64,000 bases of DNA, from assembly GCA_003952965.2 (NCBI GenBank), contig CM025853.1, forward strand, positions 1,947,971-2,011,970. Reading direction: 5' to 3'. This DNA is from Morella rubra (lineage: Eukaryota > Streptophyta > Magnoliopsida > Fagales > Myricaceae). The translations under genes and the position numbers were made by a program. Position 1 is the stretch's first letter; each line of letters begins with the position of its first letter. This document shows, in pieces, positions 9,642 through 24,500 of the stretch. The notes under the pieces were generated by a model. It did no database searches. It was given only the letters and a program-made list of their open reading frames with translations, and had not been told where the DNA came from.

Positions 9642-12600
9642 ATGAACATGGCTTCCAACGTCTTTCTCGTTCTTCTTCTTCATCTTCTCTCTTCAGTTAC
9701 ACTCTGTAGATCCTATGAGCCTCGCAACCATGAAGGTAAGCAAGAAATCCCCATGAACAACCGCACCTCTTCTCTGTTTTCGTTAGATAACAGCAGTTCA
9801 ATTTCTTATACATAAAAAGTTTCAAAATTATCTCTGTTTTTGGTTGTTGTAGTGGAAGCTTTGATAGAACTAAAAGCAGGTCTGAATGATCCACATGGAA
9901 TGTTGATCAACTGGGATGAAGACTCTGTGGACCCTTGTAGCTGGGCCATGATTACCTGCTCTCCTGAAAACCTTGTCGTAGGCCTGTGAGTTTTTTTGTT
10001 CTTCTAATATTGTTTTTTGGATTATTATGAACTGAAGTGGATTTTTTAAGTCAGAAAAAACCTCCATTTTCGTTTCTGGCTTTTGCAGAGGAGCTCCAAG
10101 CCAATATCTTTCTGGAACTCTCTCTGGGGCCATTGGGAATCTGACAAATCTTCGACAAGTGTAAGGACACTGAGTAATCTTTGGCCTTTTCTTTTCTTTA
10201 CGTACTGCTTGGTTTGCGAGAGAAGGAAAATAAAATTCTGGGCCTCAATTTCCTCCCATCGCTTCAATTTCGGAAAGTGTGAAAGCAGAGTAGTGTACTA
10301 GGCCAGGCAGTTGAATGTTTCTTATATATCATTCTTCATTCCCTCTACCTCTTCTGCAACCAAGCAGAGCATAAGAATTTTATCGGCCTCCTTTGTACTC
10401 TGTTATTAAATTTACGTTATGTCCGTGTGAATTGAAGATTGCTGCAGAACAACAATATCTCGGGCAAAATCCCACTGGAGCTCGGCATGCTTCCGAAACT
10501 TCAGACGTTGGATCTCTCCAACAACCGATTATCCGGTGTCATTCCAGAGTCCCTGGGCCAGTTGAATACTCTCCAATACCTGTGAGTAAGCCGTTTCACT
10601 GTGTTTGGTCTTATTATATCCAGTTTGGTTGCCAAGAAAGTGGAGAAAAAGAATATAAAGCCTAATCTTATTTTCAATGTTTTCTTTTGTCCTTGTCAAT
10701 ACTAAATTTTAAACCTCAGACCCACAGCCATACTATTGTTATAATGTTATGTTCTTTGAGGCGGAAAATGTTACGACTAAGAACTTGTATATACGGTTTT
10801 TCTTTTACTTTTTCTTCGTCTTCTGAGTAACCTAGTAGTTTGTATTCTAAATAATCTATTTATTTGTATATCTTGACACACTGTATTTTTTGTCATTTAA
10901 CGAGACTAGGAGGCTGAACAACAATAGCTTGAGTGGGCCTTTTCCCGTGTCTTTAGCCAAAATCTCGCAGCTTGCTTTCTTGTGAGTATGGGTTTTCTCT
11001 TTTCTCTGTTTCTTACTTCCACATCTCAATTTGTTTGTTTGTTTCTCATCAGTATGTCTTGAAAATCGAGACAAGTGTGCTATGTGTTTGTCCTTCTGAT
11101 TGGTCGTAAGTTTTGTTTCAAGATCTAATCAATGGGTTTTGTTGACGATACTCATTCATTCAGGGACTTGTCTTATAACAATCTCAGTGGACCAGTGCCC
11201 AAATTTCCAGCCAGGACCTTCCAGTATGGTTACTCTGACACTCTCTCTCTCTTTCTCCGTCATTGTGGTCAATTATTATATTTTCCCTGATCTTGCTTTC
11301 TTGTTGAAATGGTATTTTCTAGTATCGCGGGAAACCCATTGATTTGTGAAAGCAGCTCCGCTGAAGGTTGCTCTGGATCAGCGACTGTGGTCCCTTCTTC
11401 CTTCTCTCTAGAGTCATCACCTGGTAATGCTTTAAACCTGCCCCTGATTTTCATCCATCTCTTTATTTTTCTGTTTCTAAGATAAAATGTGTTCTTTCTA
11501 GGAAAACATCAGTCCAGGAAGCTAGCAATTGCACTTGGGGTCACCTTCGGTTCTATCTTTCTCATATGCGTAGCAGTTGCCGTGTGGTGCAGAAAGAGAC
11601 AGAAAAATCAAACCATCCTACATATTAATGGTCAGTAACTTCAGAATTTATTTAACAACCCCTGTAGTAAACAACAAACAACTGACGATAATATCCTTCA
11701 ACTGGTCCTTGGTATTTGTTCCAGACAACCAAGAAGAGGGACTCATGCGCTTGGGAAACCTAAGAAAGTTCACTTTCAAGGAGCTTCAATCAGCAACTGA
11801 TCATTTTAGCTCTAAGAACATCCTCGGTGCTGGAGGTTTTGGGAATGTATACAAGGGAAAGCTAGGAGATGGAACCATGGTTGCTGTGAAGCGGCTGAAG
11901 GACGTGACTGGAACCACTGGTGAGTCACAGTTTAGAACAGAACTAGAGATGATCAGCTTGGCAGTTCACCGGAACTTGCTACGCCTAACTGGTTATTGTG
12001 TGACCCCAAATGAGAGGCTTCTTGTGTATCCTTACATGGCTAATGGCAGTGTGGCCTCCAGGCTTAGAGGTTGGTCCTATTTCACTTCGCTGTCATTGTG
12101 AATTTGTCGTGATGATTATTAGTTTCTGTTCTGCTCTTTTTACAGCTCTCATACTCATTCACCACATTAATCTAACCCAATCTGATCTTTTGTTCCCTTC
12201 TAATCTGTTCTAATTTTATGTAATGATTCCAAGTATGAATCATGTTCAACTCAACTGTACCCTGTATTTTAGTAAACTGCTGAAATCCTTTTTCATATGA
12301 CAGGAAAGCCAGTACTTGATTGGAACACAAGAAAGAGGATTGCAATCGGAGCTGCAAGGGGACTTCTTTATCTACACGAGCAATGTGATCCAAAGATAAT
12401 CCATAGAGATGTGAAGGCTGCTAATGTTCTCCTGGATGATTACTGTGAGGCAGTAGTTGGTGATTTTGGCCTCGCAAAGCTTCTTGACCATGAAGACTCT
12501 CATGTTACCACTGCTGTCCGTGGCACTGTTGGGCATATTGCACCTGAATACCTCTCGACTGGCCAGTCCTCTGAGAAAACCGACGTGTTTGGATTTGGAA

Positions 12601-13436
12601 TTCTCTTGTTAGAGCTAATAACTGGAATGAGAGCTCTCGAGTTTGGCAAAACAGTTAATCAGAAAGGGGCCATGCTTGAGTGGGTGAGTTTCCTCTTAAA
12701 CTACTGCAAGCTAATGTTTTGTCTATAATTCTAGAAGAAGATATGAAGTACTCTAGACGAATTAAATACATATATGCAGTCGATTTGTTTTGGTCTCCTA
12801 CGAGTGCGTATGAATAGGCGGATGTGTCTAGTTTTGTTTGACTGTAATGCTCGTTTAGCATGAAAAGGATCTTATGAAGGGACTAGCGTGGTTCTTCTGC
12901 ATCCCAAGCAAGCTTGTGATATGAATATTGGCTAGAGATTAGGAGTGAGGGAAAAGGGTTAGTAGCTACGCTTTATCTAAAACGATGTAGAGTCACCCAA
13001 AAGCCTAATGTTTTGGTGTATAAAAGCTGAAGAGGAAAGTTAATTTTGGTGACAGGTGAAAAAGATACAGCAAGAGAAGAAAGTGGAAGTACTTGTGGAC
13101 AGAGCGCTTGGGAGCAACTACGACAGGATAGAGGTGGGGGAGATGCTGCAAGTAGCTTTGCTGTGCACTCAATACTTGCCAGCGCACCGCCCCAAGATGT
13201 CCGAAGTTGTCCGGATGCTTGAAGGCGATGGCTTAGCTGAGAAGTGGGCAGCATCACATAGCAATACCAATCCCAGTATGAACCACTCTCTCATTGACAC
13301 TAACAAAAACACAACCCGCCCTACCACTGCAGACAATTGTCATGATCGCTCGAGCATGTTTGGCACGGCCATGGATGAGGATGATGATGAACATTCCTTG
13401 GATTCCTACGCCATGGAACTCTCTGGTCCAAGATAG
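9642..13436 (+). CDS. LRR receptor-like kinase, CIK/SARK type (LRR-RLK subfamily II)
   Basis: Eleven exons: 9642-9735, 9853-9985, 10089-10160, 10438-10581, 10910-10981, 11164-11223, 11323-11423, 11502-11630, 11725-12069, 12304-12683, 13056-13436. They join in frame to 636 residues. Order: signal peptide (1-24), LRR N-cap with [10 protein letters not shown], about five LRRs encoded by 72/144-base exons, a short juxtamembrane region, one membrane helix (about 233-252), and a kinase with P-loop GAGGFGNVY (about 303-311), VAVKRL, HRD (about 417), DFG and APE, so it is an RD kinase predicted to be active. The C-terminus ends AMELSGPR, as in NIK/CIK proteins. It most resembles Arabidopsis At4g30520 (SARK/CIK) rather than NIK1-3. 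CIKs are plasma-membrane co-receptors for CLE-peptide receptors in meristems and anthers; SARK is linked to leaf senescence. The upstream in-frame GTG at 9603 is not a plausible plant start. ATG18b follows 2.1 kb downstream on the same strand. Confidence 0.95.
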
Positions 13437-15511
13437 AAAAGAAAGTGGAAAAGGAAAACAAGGGGGAAAGAAAAAGGAATTCTTTGTCTTAGTAACTGAC
13501 AGATCAGGATATATTTGGACAGGCCAAGGTGAAAAAAGAAAGGGTCTGTGTTCTGTGAAGCATATTAGTTTAGTAGTTTTGGTTTTTACTTTTTCATAAA
13601 CTTCGAATTGTAATTTCCGTCCTCTCTGGACTTGTAATGTAAATATTATTTCCTTTCTTTTGCCAACCTCGGCCTTTGGTTTCTGGGTCTGTAGGACACG
13701 ATGAGCAGCGTGGTTGCGTAGGGTAATAGGACTACGTAGGAGAAATCATGAGATGCCCTGCTCCCAAGTGCGAGACAGAGTCTCTAGTCTTTCACAGATT
13801 GATTTAGACAGTTTGGAGTGAAAGCTGGTACGAGATTTTCACCAATTTTTCCTTGGCTATTTGATGGGTGAGGGTGAAACTGAGCGACTGTGTGAGGTGA
13901 GGTTGGTGTCCAAAAGTACATGAGCTGTAAGTGGTCCTTTTCTTTTGCTGCTTTTGCAGGGCCACGCTCTCTCTTTTGGTTCAGTTTTCTCTGTTTGGTA
14001 AAACAAATCCTTTCATTACACTCTTTTCCTTGCACTCCCCACTTTATGTGACTTGTCCGATTTGACCATTCCCTTTGTATTATGAAGAGCATGCCACTCT
14101 CAAACAACCCCGGTCGGTACGGGTGATTCTAATGCTTGAAATGATCTATGAACCAAGTTCTTGAAGATGTAACGAGATTTCTCACCTTCGTTTGTTTATG
14201 AAAAATTTTCAAAACTTTTGAAGAAATTTTTTCAAGAGGGCCAAATTTTTACAGCCAAATTTCAAAATTTTAAAATTTTAAAATAAATTCTAACACTTTT
14301 TCACACTAATTTCAATACTCTTTCCTTAAAATTTTAATAATACACGTATTTTTTTCATTAAAAAATTTCATCAAACTTTTTCACTCTTTACTTTTAACTA
14401 ACTTCAATAAAAATTATTCTACGCTCAACTATTTTTAAACTTTTTACTTTCCAAATATCACCTTAATTTATGTGTGGGTTATTCTAATGCGTTGTTAACC
14501 AAGAGAGTTGAAATGATCTATCCAAGGGATGAACTAACTTCTTGGAGATGTAAAGAGATTTCTCACCCTCAATTTTCAGTGAAACAAAGACAATCACACC
14601 ACAAATACAAATTCCTTTCACAATATATATATATAAAACGAAATTTCCCACTAAGTGTGGTTTGATGACATTGATCACATAGTTTTAGCATAGCTCTTTT
14701 ATCTCTTTTTTTAAATAAATTTTGTAATATTTTATGACACGCAATGTAACGCTCTTTTCTTGAGCCTAGGGGGTAAGTACTGACACAAAACGTGATACAC
14801 AAAAATAATAAATTTATTGGAAGATAAGTCACTTCAATTTGTTAATAGAATTAAATGGTCAAAAAGAGAAAGAGATAGCATGCAGAAGCTATAACATTCA
14901 ACGTTGCCGTCAATTAATTTTCAGACAACGTGGCTCTTACAACATTCAATATATGTTCATGCTTTCTGCAAGTTTATAGCCTAATTTTTAGCACAGGTTA
15001 TTATCCGAGAGGGTGTTTGTGTCTGCCATGAATTTTAACAATAAAGTCAAGTTCATGGGCCTTATCTTCTAAGTTCATTTGAATTTGCGTCTATTCTAAG
15101 CTTCCTCATTCTTGTCAAATAAGCAAATCAATCCTCATTTGTAAGATAAAATTAAGAATAATTAAATTAAATTTAATAAAAGAAATATTTTAATATTAAA
15201 AAAACTACCTCAACATATTTTAGGTAGTCATTTATAGGGTAAGATATATGTGAACATATATTCATAAACTGCCCTCTCTTTCCGGTTTGACACAATCACA
15301 TTTTCCATCCGGACTGTCCACATCAGCACTCTTTGGCGGGCCCAAGAGAGAGAATAACGTCCACTTCCTTTTCCGTTTTCGGAAGAATGCCTACTCTTTA
15401 AGCCTCCTATGTTGTTTTGGAGTCTAAAACCATTGAAGCTTCGAAGCTCCGAAAATTTAAGGAAGCCAACGAGCTCGTGACTTCCACACAAAGGGTATCA
15501 ACTTTTCATCA
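13437..15511. other. 3' region of the receptor kinase and promoter region of ATG18b
   Basis: The first 250 bases look like 3' untranslated sequence. The rest has no supportable gene; a minus ORF at 13784-14107 has no family resemblance. Near 14125-14190 and 14480-14570 related phrases (GAAATGATCTAT, then CTTG(A/G)AGATGTAA(C/A)GAGATTTCTCACC) recur on either side of an AT-rich block of 14190-14470, as if that block were inserted with a duplication. The region before 15511 is the ATG18b promoter; no clear TATA box was seen. Confidence 0.45.
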
Positions 15512-18500
15512 ATGGCCAATCCGTCCTCATCCTGTCCAATTCTCTGTGCTTCCTTCAATCAGGACGCCAGGTACACCAGAACCAAAACAGAACAAAGAAA
15601 ATTCACAAAATTCCATAATTTTCCTTTCAATCTGCGAAATTTTTGGTCTGCGGGGTTTTTTTTTTTTTTTTGGTTAATGTTTCACGGATATCTTTCTCAC
15701 TGAAAAGAATAATAAAATTCTAAGGAAACTGGAGGAAACGGAGGATTCGGATGTGTAAGAAGAATGATAAAGTTAATAGTTTTTGTTTGGTTTTTCGAAT
15801 TTTGCAGTTGTTTTGTGATAGGCACAAGGGAAGGTTTCAAAGTATTTGATTCGAATACGGGGAAACTCTTTTATGAGCGAGGTGAGCTCCTTCAGCAGAA
15901 CTCTTAAGTTCTTTATATATTTAGTTGTTCTTTACAATTTTTTATTGATATTAAATCGCTTAGATTTAGAGAGAGACGGTCAATATTATTGGCAAGGAGT
16001 TATCTTTTTTATTTATTTATTTATCCCGAGTAACAAATTAGCTATCTTTGCTTTTGTTTGGTAATCACTTTAACCGAAAACACTTGCCTTTAGAGAAACT
16101 TGATATAGTAGAGCTTAAGAGAAATCATTAAATAATTTCACTACAGATAATCTATTTTCTGTTGCTAGCTATTGGAGCTTTCATCGTTGTCGAAATGCTG
16201 TTTAGCTCCAGTCTTCTTGCTATCGTTGGAGCTGGGGAACAGGTGCGTGGACCGTGCTACTAAATGGACTCTGTTACTATGTTATTTATCTTGCTTGCTA
16301 TTACTGACTATGTTTCTGACTGAAACAGCGATCGTTATCACCCCGTCGTCTTTGTTTGTTTAATACAACTACTGGAACTCCACTCCGAGAGTTGAATTTT
16401 TTAACTTCAATACTTGCCGTTCGAATGAATAGGAAAAGGTAAAGGATCTGACATAGAAACTCAGTTGAGCTAGAGATTCTGGTGTTGATAACCTGTTACA
16501 TGGACCTACAATTATGTTGATAATTCTATTGATGTCATTCAGTATAAGTCATTTTGTTTTGGGTGCTTGGGGAGAGAGAGAGAGAGAAGGGGGGGGGGGG
16601 GGAAGTGTTAAGTTAAAGTGGTGGATGGTTGCCTGGATGTCTTCAGGGTTATTTGGTGCCTATCTAAATCGTGCCTGTTGGAGGACATTGATCTTCTCCT
16701 TAAACAGGACAGTAATAATTTTGAGCTAAGGTCTTTGAAATACTTCTAGCAAATAAGAATTGGCATCTTAGATACTTGTTGACACATATAACTCCATTTG
16801 TGACTTGTATGCCTTTTTGATTGTTGTTGGCAACAGGATTATACATAAGTGTAATGGTTCAATGCACTTCTTTTGAGGAATATAGTTCCAAATGGTTATT
16901 TTCTTTGTTCTTCTGCTCTTATGGTCGCATAAAAACACATAGGTCAGGAGGAATTTAAACATAGTACATTCACAAGTACATGTTGATTTTGCCTAACTAT
17001 GATATTCATAAATAATGGAATTTAAGGGGGCCATGTCTCTCAATTTTGTTGGTATTAGAAACTTCCATGTAGAATAGGAACTCTGGTAAATGACCTAAAT
17101 TAGAGGTGAACTGGACTTAGCTGGGATTTTTGAATTAGAAGATTTAGTAGTAAATTTCATATCAACTTAAGCTTTAGGACAGTAGTGATTTCTCATGATA
17201 TCTAGCATGTGATCCTTGATTTGTACAGTATCTCCACTTCATAGTTTCATTTATGGTAACTTCATAAACAAAGAAATTGTGTCCTCTTGGGAGGGGGTGT
17301 GCAGAAATGATTCAATTTACTTTCCTATGGCTTAACCTATCGGAATAAGTAGTAATTTATCAATGCTCTTCCATGGGAAATCTTGATGTATGCAGCAGTC
17401 CTTATTTTCCAGATTGACAAGGGAAGTAAGTCATGAGAATATCATTTTAGTCATTCACAAAGTTCATGATATTTTGGTTATGTAATCCTCTCACTTCTCT
17501 ACTATACACTCTGTTTGCTTCTAACTTGAGGCTTAACCTTCCACATCTTTGTTAGTATTTTCCATTTAAGTAATGTAATTAGTCTTGGGTGGATAGGTGC
17601 TAAGAAAATCTCAGATTTAATCTTCATGTACGATTGTGATATTGAAAGTTTAGATTTATCATGCTCTTGAAATTCAGGAATCATTATGTTCTTGATATTT
17701 CCCTTGAGTGTATAAATCTAGCTTTGCCATTAGACATGATGGTTCTTTCAAGAGAGCTCTAATTTTGTAACTTTTTTCACTCATTATATTGACACTGTGT
17801 CTTGTTAATATGCAGGCTTATTGTTGTTTTGCAAGATAAAACATATGTATATGACTTAAATACTGTTAAAATCTTGGACTCCATTGATACGGTGCCAAAT
17901 CCAAAAGGTGGGGTTGAAAATATTTCTTTTGTTCCTATATTAGCATTTGTAATTTGTGCAATGCTGATAATTTTGTCCATATAATTCTGGCAATTGTGTA
18001 TCTTCATCTTTCCCTAATTTTTTTTTCCTTCATTCTTATTTGGTTTCCATTATTGTTCTTCTTGTAGACTTTGTGAGTAGCCAATAACTCTTTGGAGTGT
18101 GTTTGGGTCATAACTCTTCGACATTCTTTTCCTTGATGCAATCCTTTAATTCTTTTTTATGTTTTTGACAAGGAGAACCTTGTACACCTAACCAACTAAT
18201 TAAATGGTTTACCATGTTAATGCATTAATAAATCATGGACAATTGAGCTGTCCCACACCTTAGCATCCAGTGAGCCAAGGGATACACACTTGCCACTAAA
18301 GGTAACCCTTAGGAGCGTAAATTTGATCAAGTGTTGAAGTTCTTCGCTTCTTAAAAAGAAAACAATGCTGGAACCTCCCTATCTCTACTGGAATGATATC
18401 AAAACAGTTTTTGACGAAGTCAACACTTAATATGTGTTCCTGGAAAGACATCTAAGAATTAAACTTGGGGGTTGTTTAGCTTATTGCTTGAATCTGATAA

Positions 18501-21500
18501 TAAACAATATGAGACACCTTTATGTTTCTAACTCTGCCGCTAGTTATGAAAGCAGCTATTATAGCTTAGTCTTTTCTCACTAAAATTAAATTAGCTTTAT
18601 ATCATTTGCACACTAGGTGAAAAGAATCCAATCCAACTGACTTTTTATAGCATACAACTTTCATGGTTTGATATTTAACAAAAACATGGAGGAAGTTTTC
18701 TTAATACAGAGACTAGGGGAGAATTTTATATGTGGTATCTTACACATGTTTCCTCTGAGTCATCTGCAGTACGTACTTTTGATGTGATCTAGAATTTTAT
18801 TGGTTTGAAATGTAGTGGTTAAATCTATTTTTTTGATAAGTAAGGCAATTTTATTGAAAGAAAAAGGAATAGAAGGAACAGTACAAAGGACTATACTGAA
18901 ACCTCTAGACCAAACAAGCTAGAAAATTAATGAAATCTAAAAACTCTGAAAAGGGAGAACCCAACATAGCATTCACCCGCAAGAACAAGGACTGCAAAAA
19001 ATTCCCCTTCAGACTCTCCATGGACACAGCCACACCCTCAAAACATCTCCCATTTCTCTCTCTCCATAAATTCCACCAAATACAAGTAGGGATCACTCTC
19101 CAAATAGCTAAGGCCCGAGGGTCTTTAAAATCCTTTTTCCAGCACAACAAAACTTCAGCTACCCTCCTAGGCATCACCCAATCATAGTCCATAGTAGAGA
19201 GCACTAAGGACCACAACTCCCTAGCAACCAAACAGTGCAGCAAAATGTGCTCAAAAGACTCCCCATCACATTTGCAAAGATAGCACCAATCTAGCACATT
19301 CACTCCCCTCCTCCTCAAGTTGTCAGTGGTAAGGATTCTTCCATGGGTGGCTTCCCAAAAAAAGAAAGACGCCCTAGCAATTCTTGAAACTTTTGTGTTA
19401 CCCCTCCAAGCAATTCTTATTTCTAAAATAAGTTCTATTGCTACGAACTACATGTCCTGTATTATAAAGTTAGCCTCCTTCAAACTTGATTGCATGGTTT
19501 CCTGACACCAGATCAGGACACAAATTCATGGTTCCCTGCTACGATGTACCCTTTATGTGACATAAATAACATGTAAGTGCTACACGCCATTTCCACATGA
19601 ACCAGACTTGGGGGTTGTTAAACTCCTGGAGCTCATGGTTTCCTGACACCCAATCAGTAAACAAAGTCATACGACTACAAATTCTGACTTTATTATCCCT
19701 TTTATAGTGATTGCTTTTGTACTGTCAGACTGAGTCTTCATTTCTGATCCAAGTCATGGAATATTATATTTCATGGCATCTTTCTGTTGCAGTAGAATTT
19801 TGAGTTCTGCCGAACTGATACCATATTAAATGCGTCAATCGCTGGTTTTTTTTTCCCTGTTTTTTTCTGCAGGGCTCTGTGCATTCTCACCCAATTTAGA
19901 TGGTTGCTTCTTGGCTCTTCCTGCCAGCTCCACCAAAGGGTCTGTGTTGTTGTATAACGTTATGGAGCTCCAATCACATTGTGAGGTTACAGAGCTAATA
20001 TTTCTTCCTTCATATGCTGAAATAAATGATAGAAAAATCAGAATCATCCTCAATTTATTTTTTTGTCGTGGTTAATATTTTTCAGTTATTGGTATCATCC
20101 CTCTTTTATCATTATGACTTAGAGAGCTTTTTTTCGCGTGGTATGCTTGAGTGGGTGAAATAATAAATTCTAGATTCTACTTTAACTATATGGAAACTTT
20201 GTCTCTCTTTCCATGCTCCCCCACCTCCCTTTCTCTTCTGTGTTTGAAACTATACTTGTGCTCTTGTTTTGGAAGATAGTTAGGTGGTTTTCACATTTAG
20301 AAAATTCAGGAAATCAATCACATAAACCATAACCTTTAGGACATGCGAGCTTTTATCTTGAAAGCCTTAAGTTGTTTTAGGACTAGAGGATACCTGGCCT
20401 AATTGACATGATGCATTGAGTTGCAGTGAGCTCTAGAAAAAAGACCTCTGGTTAAACTTGCTGATTATGGTTTGAATTTGTTAATGGAGTGGATTTTTTG
20501 AATTTTATGCATTTCTTTCACGTTTTATTACTTATGAAAGAAACAATACTAATTTTACATTCCCTAGTTCATTTCATTTCATTTGCATTCTCATTCAAAT
20601 TGAATTGCAGATAGATGCACACCGTGCACCTCTGGCTACAATCGTCCTTTCTTCCAATGGGACGTACATAGCAACTGCTTCTGAACAGGGAACCATAATA
20701 AGAGTCCATTTGGTTTCTGATGCAACTAAGGTGAGCATGGCGTGCCATCCTCTTTCGGTTGGATTTCTTTCATGGAGAGTAACTATGGTACTTGATTATA
20801 TGTTTAGAGCAGTTGTCATAGACACAGCTGCCATTACGAATGCTGTGCACTAAGAAAAGCAAAGGGCTTCAAATCTGATGTTGCCCTCATTTTAGAATTC
20901 AGAAGAAAGCTTACTAGTCAAATTTTTTAATCTAGAGAGGGATTCCTAGGTTAAAATAGATAATCTTTATAGGGCTGGTGAAACATAGTTTGATAAGTGG
21001 AGAATTAATCTCAAAAGTGGTTCCATCAAATGAGGGGACCAAATCTTTTAGTAGCTCAATGCAGTCTCCTGATGTTTTTTGTATAGCATACTCAGTTGTG
21101 CCCTAGATTTCCCCTTATCCCATGACTCAAATAAAATAGATTCCTGGAAGAAATAATGTTTCAATATCTGTGATTGTAATATATTGCATTTGGTTGGAAT
21201 CTAACTCGTCTTTCTTTGCCAGTCATATAGTTTTCGAAGGGGAACATATACATCAACCATATTCTCGTTGTCATTTGGGCCATCAATGCAACTTCCAGAT
21301 ATTCTTGTGGCCACAAGTTCTTCAGGTTCTCTTCATGTTTTCTCTCTAGGGTTTGCTTTGAATCAAAGGTGAGAACTATACCTATGTTTTCCTTCTTCTT
21401 CTTTTTTCCATGAGAAATGGGGACATTGGTACAATGCGAAATATTAGAGCATGTGACTTGCATACTTTTATGTGTTTTATGAGTTCGAATATTTTTCACT

Positions 21501-24500
21501 TTTTGATAATCTGCTTTATGATTCCAATGCATAGAATGGATTTCTGTATCTAAAATAAAATTAGAAAAAAACGAAGTGCTTTGGCCTATTGTGTTGCTAG
21601 AGGGAAAGCCCCAATTGTTGGGTCAAATTTGCCCACTAGAAAGTAGAGAGTCCAGCATGTTGGCATGGAAAGAGTGATTTGAGCAAGGTTTTGACAAACA
21701 GCTTGAATTGTGAAAGATATTATATGGAGATTTGGGATTTTGGCTTTTGGCTTTTGGACATAAAAATCAGTTTCATGTCCTCTCATGATTCTTCTTGGGT
21801 ATTTTTTGTTTGTACGTCTTGGCTTCTTGGGTATTTTACTTGTTACTTATGTAAGGTCTACGTTATATTTCTTCACCGAAAAGGAATTCCTCTTGTATTT
21901 GTGGAAAGACTATATTTTTTTATCACTACCTTTACTATCAAATTTTCAAAGGCAAAATGCGTTTTCAAATTTTCACCAAGAAATTTTTTTCTTCTTGCCC
22001 TCATGAAGCACGAATACCTCTGCATATGTGGTGTCACTGTTGAACACAAATATGGCTCAAACATGGCTTATTGAGACCCATTGGCCTGACCCTCCACCCA
22101 TTATGAACCCAACAAGAAGGTCCTTTGCTTCTTTCTTCTTTTTGTTGTTGTTCTTCTCTCTCCCTCACACAGGCCCAACCAGCTATCAGTAGGGCTGGTT
22201 AATTCAGAATTCTGGAAGCGAAAAATAAAATTCATTCAGATGCCAGGAGACAAACAAATGCTTACTGCACATGTGCCCCGGGGAGAGGGGGGGGGGGGGG
22301 GGGGGGATGGGTTGAAGGGGTTCTCGTGATACAAACATGTTGACCTGGATATTATAGGACTGGGATTTTCTTTTCCTTTTGATGGTAGTTTTGTGGGTGC
22401 TTGGCCATCTTAAACATGGAAGATAGGTTGCTTTTACTCTAGATACCAGGATGAAGAGGGGGATAGAATACGTGCTAGATTCAAAACTTTCCAAACAAGC
22501 AAAGAATAGAGATGAAAAGCTAAAAGAAGGAAAAAAATGTTGGAAATATTTTTCGTGTGGGAGGCGTTTACTACTAGTCATGGATTGTTAGATATGGAGG
22601 GAGGTATCACTAATAAAGAAGCATTAAAGGCAAATGTTTAAACTAATGGGAGAAGCAGTATTAATTCCAAAAACCTCAAGAGGACTCTTTGCGATAGTTT
22701 GAGAAATCCTGGAAGTGGTATATTTTCCGTTATCTCTCTCTTCAGTTTTTCACCAACTCCAAAAATTTTAATAATCAAATACGTAATTAACAATCAAAGG
22801 GTGCTTATATTGTTTTCTTATGATGCATGGGGTGCTTTATTTTCTGTCAATCTTCTTTGGGTACGATTAATGTCTATAGAGGATTTGCAAAAAGATCTTA
22901 TGTATTTTCTTTTTACCTTTCACTCTTAGCAGAAGCAGGAAATCAAGTAGTATACTTGGATCCATAATTCCTGACTCCTTTACGGATGCACTGGATCCAG
23001 CTCACCATCACGTACTTCATAGTGCTGTTACAGCAGGAGTCAAAAGGTGAAGTAGATTATAACTGGTCTACTGGGGTCTGAGATAATACAGTGTACTGCA
23101 GATTAAATGATTAAATGACTGATCCAGTAAAATTTGAGAGCTATAAATAGGGCATACTCATGTGAGACCTACTGAGGCATCTGGTTGGATGAGATCCATC
23201 AAAATCTGTTAGTTTTCCTGTTTCAACATCTCTTCTTATCATTTTCTTCAGATCATCATACCAAAAATAAAAACATAAAAGAAAAGAAAGCGGACTAATG
23301 GTCCTGTGGATAGCTTGAATTTATCTTTTAATTGCTGTTTTTCCCCCTTGAGTAATGAAGGTAGTTATTTTAATTTGTTATGTTCTTAGTATTGCCCTTT
23401 CTTAATAACCCAACGTGTTGGGGGAATACTGGAATTATAAATGTAGAATAAAATACAGAAAAGCCTACAGGAGCAACACTACAATGACTGCTACATTCTT
23501 TCACTCTGGTTTCCAGCTGAAGAGAGATATTACCATCCATTATATCATAGACTTGACTTTTTAGAAGGGGAAAACAAAGAGAGAGAGAGACAGACCAATA
23601 TAGTACTATAATTGTAGGATAGTCATTTCAAAATATCATTTCTGACATAGAAATGCATCTTGCATTTCTTTTTTGTTTTTGTTTTTTCTTTTAGGGATAA
23701 ATTCATTTTCACCCTCAAACTGTGGGAGGTCTGCCACATGGCACCCCAAACTTGAATTTTGAGACATTTCAGCTCTGAATTTTGGAAGGTCTGTCATATT
23801 GTACCCTGCTGTCAAATTCTTTGGCCTGTATATTTATACCCTCAACAGAAGGTCAACGTAAAAGGAGGAGCTGAGGCTGTAAATCTAAATTGCAAACTAA
23901 AAACTCACGTGCAGGGTGCAATGTGCTAGAACTTTTAAAGTTCTAGGGTGAAATGTCTCAAAATTCAAAATTCGGGAATGTGCCAGAACTCCCAAAATTC
24001 AGGAGTGAAAAATGTATTTATCCCTTTCTTAATATGATTTAGCCTGTTTACTTATGCAATCAGGTTTTCTGGTACAGCAATGCAGTGATTCGCCATGTTG
24101 ATAAGGTTGCTGATGCTTCCACAACTGGAATTGTATCTTGCAAGTGAGTTTTTAAGAATGTCTCCTTTGGTGGTTTATCTATTTTCTTTCCCAACTATTG
24201 GATTTTATTTTTGTCGACTTAGGTTAATACTCTCTGAATGTACTACTTACAAGTATCACATAAAGGACTATCAGCATATAAGTGGATACGAAGTTCCATT
24301 GAATCTTTCACACCGATTCACCTAGAGTGCCAACTATGTAACCCAAGCATCCTCCTATATGGTTGTTGCTCTCGCTGTTGCTAAGCCCCCACCTCAAACT
24401 GATCTAAGTGGTTTTAAACCATTTTGTCTTATGAATGTTGAATGTCCCCTGGTGCCTTAGTTGATAACTTGCAAATTACTCGCTTGATGCTTCTAGTGGC

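Noticed and set aside
21679..22074. 131-codon ORF in an ATG18b intron
   Set aside because: F/L-rich translation of a T-rich intron, without homology.
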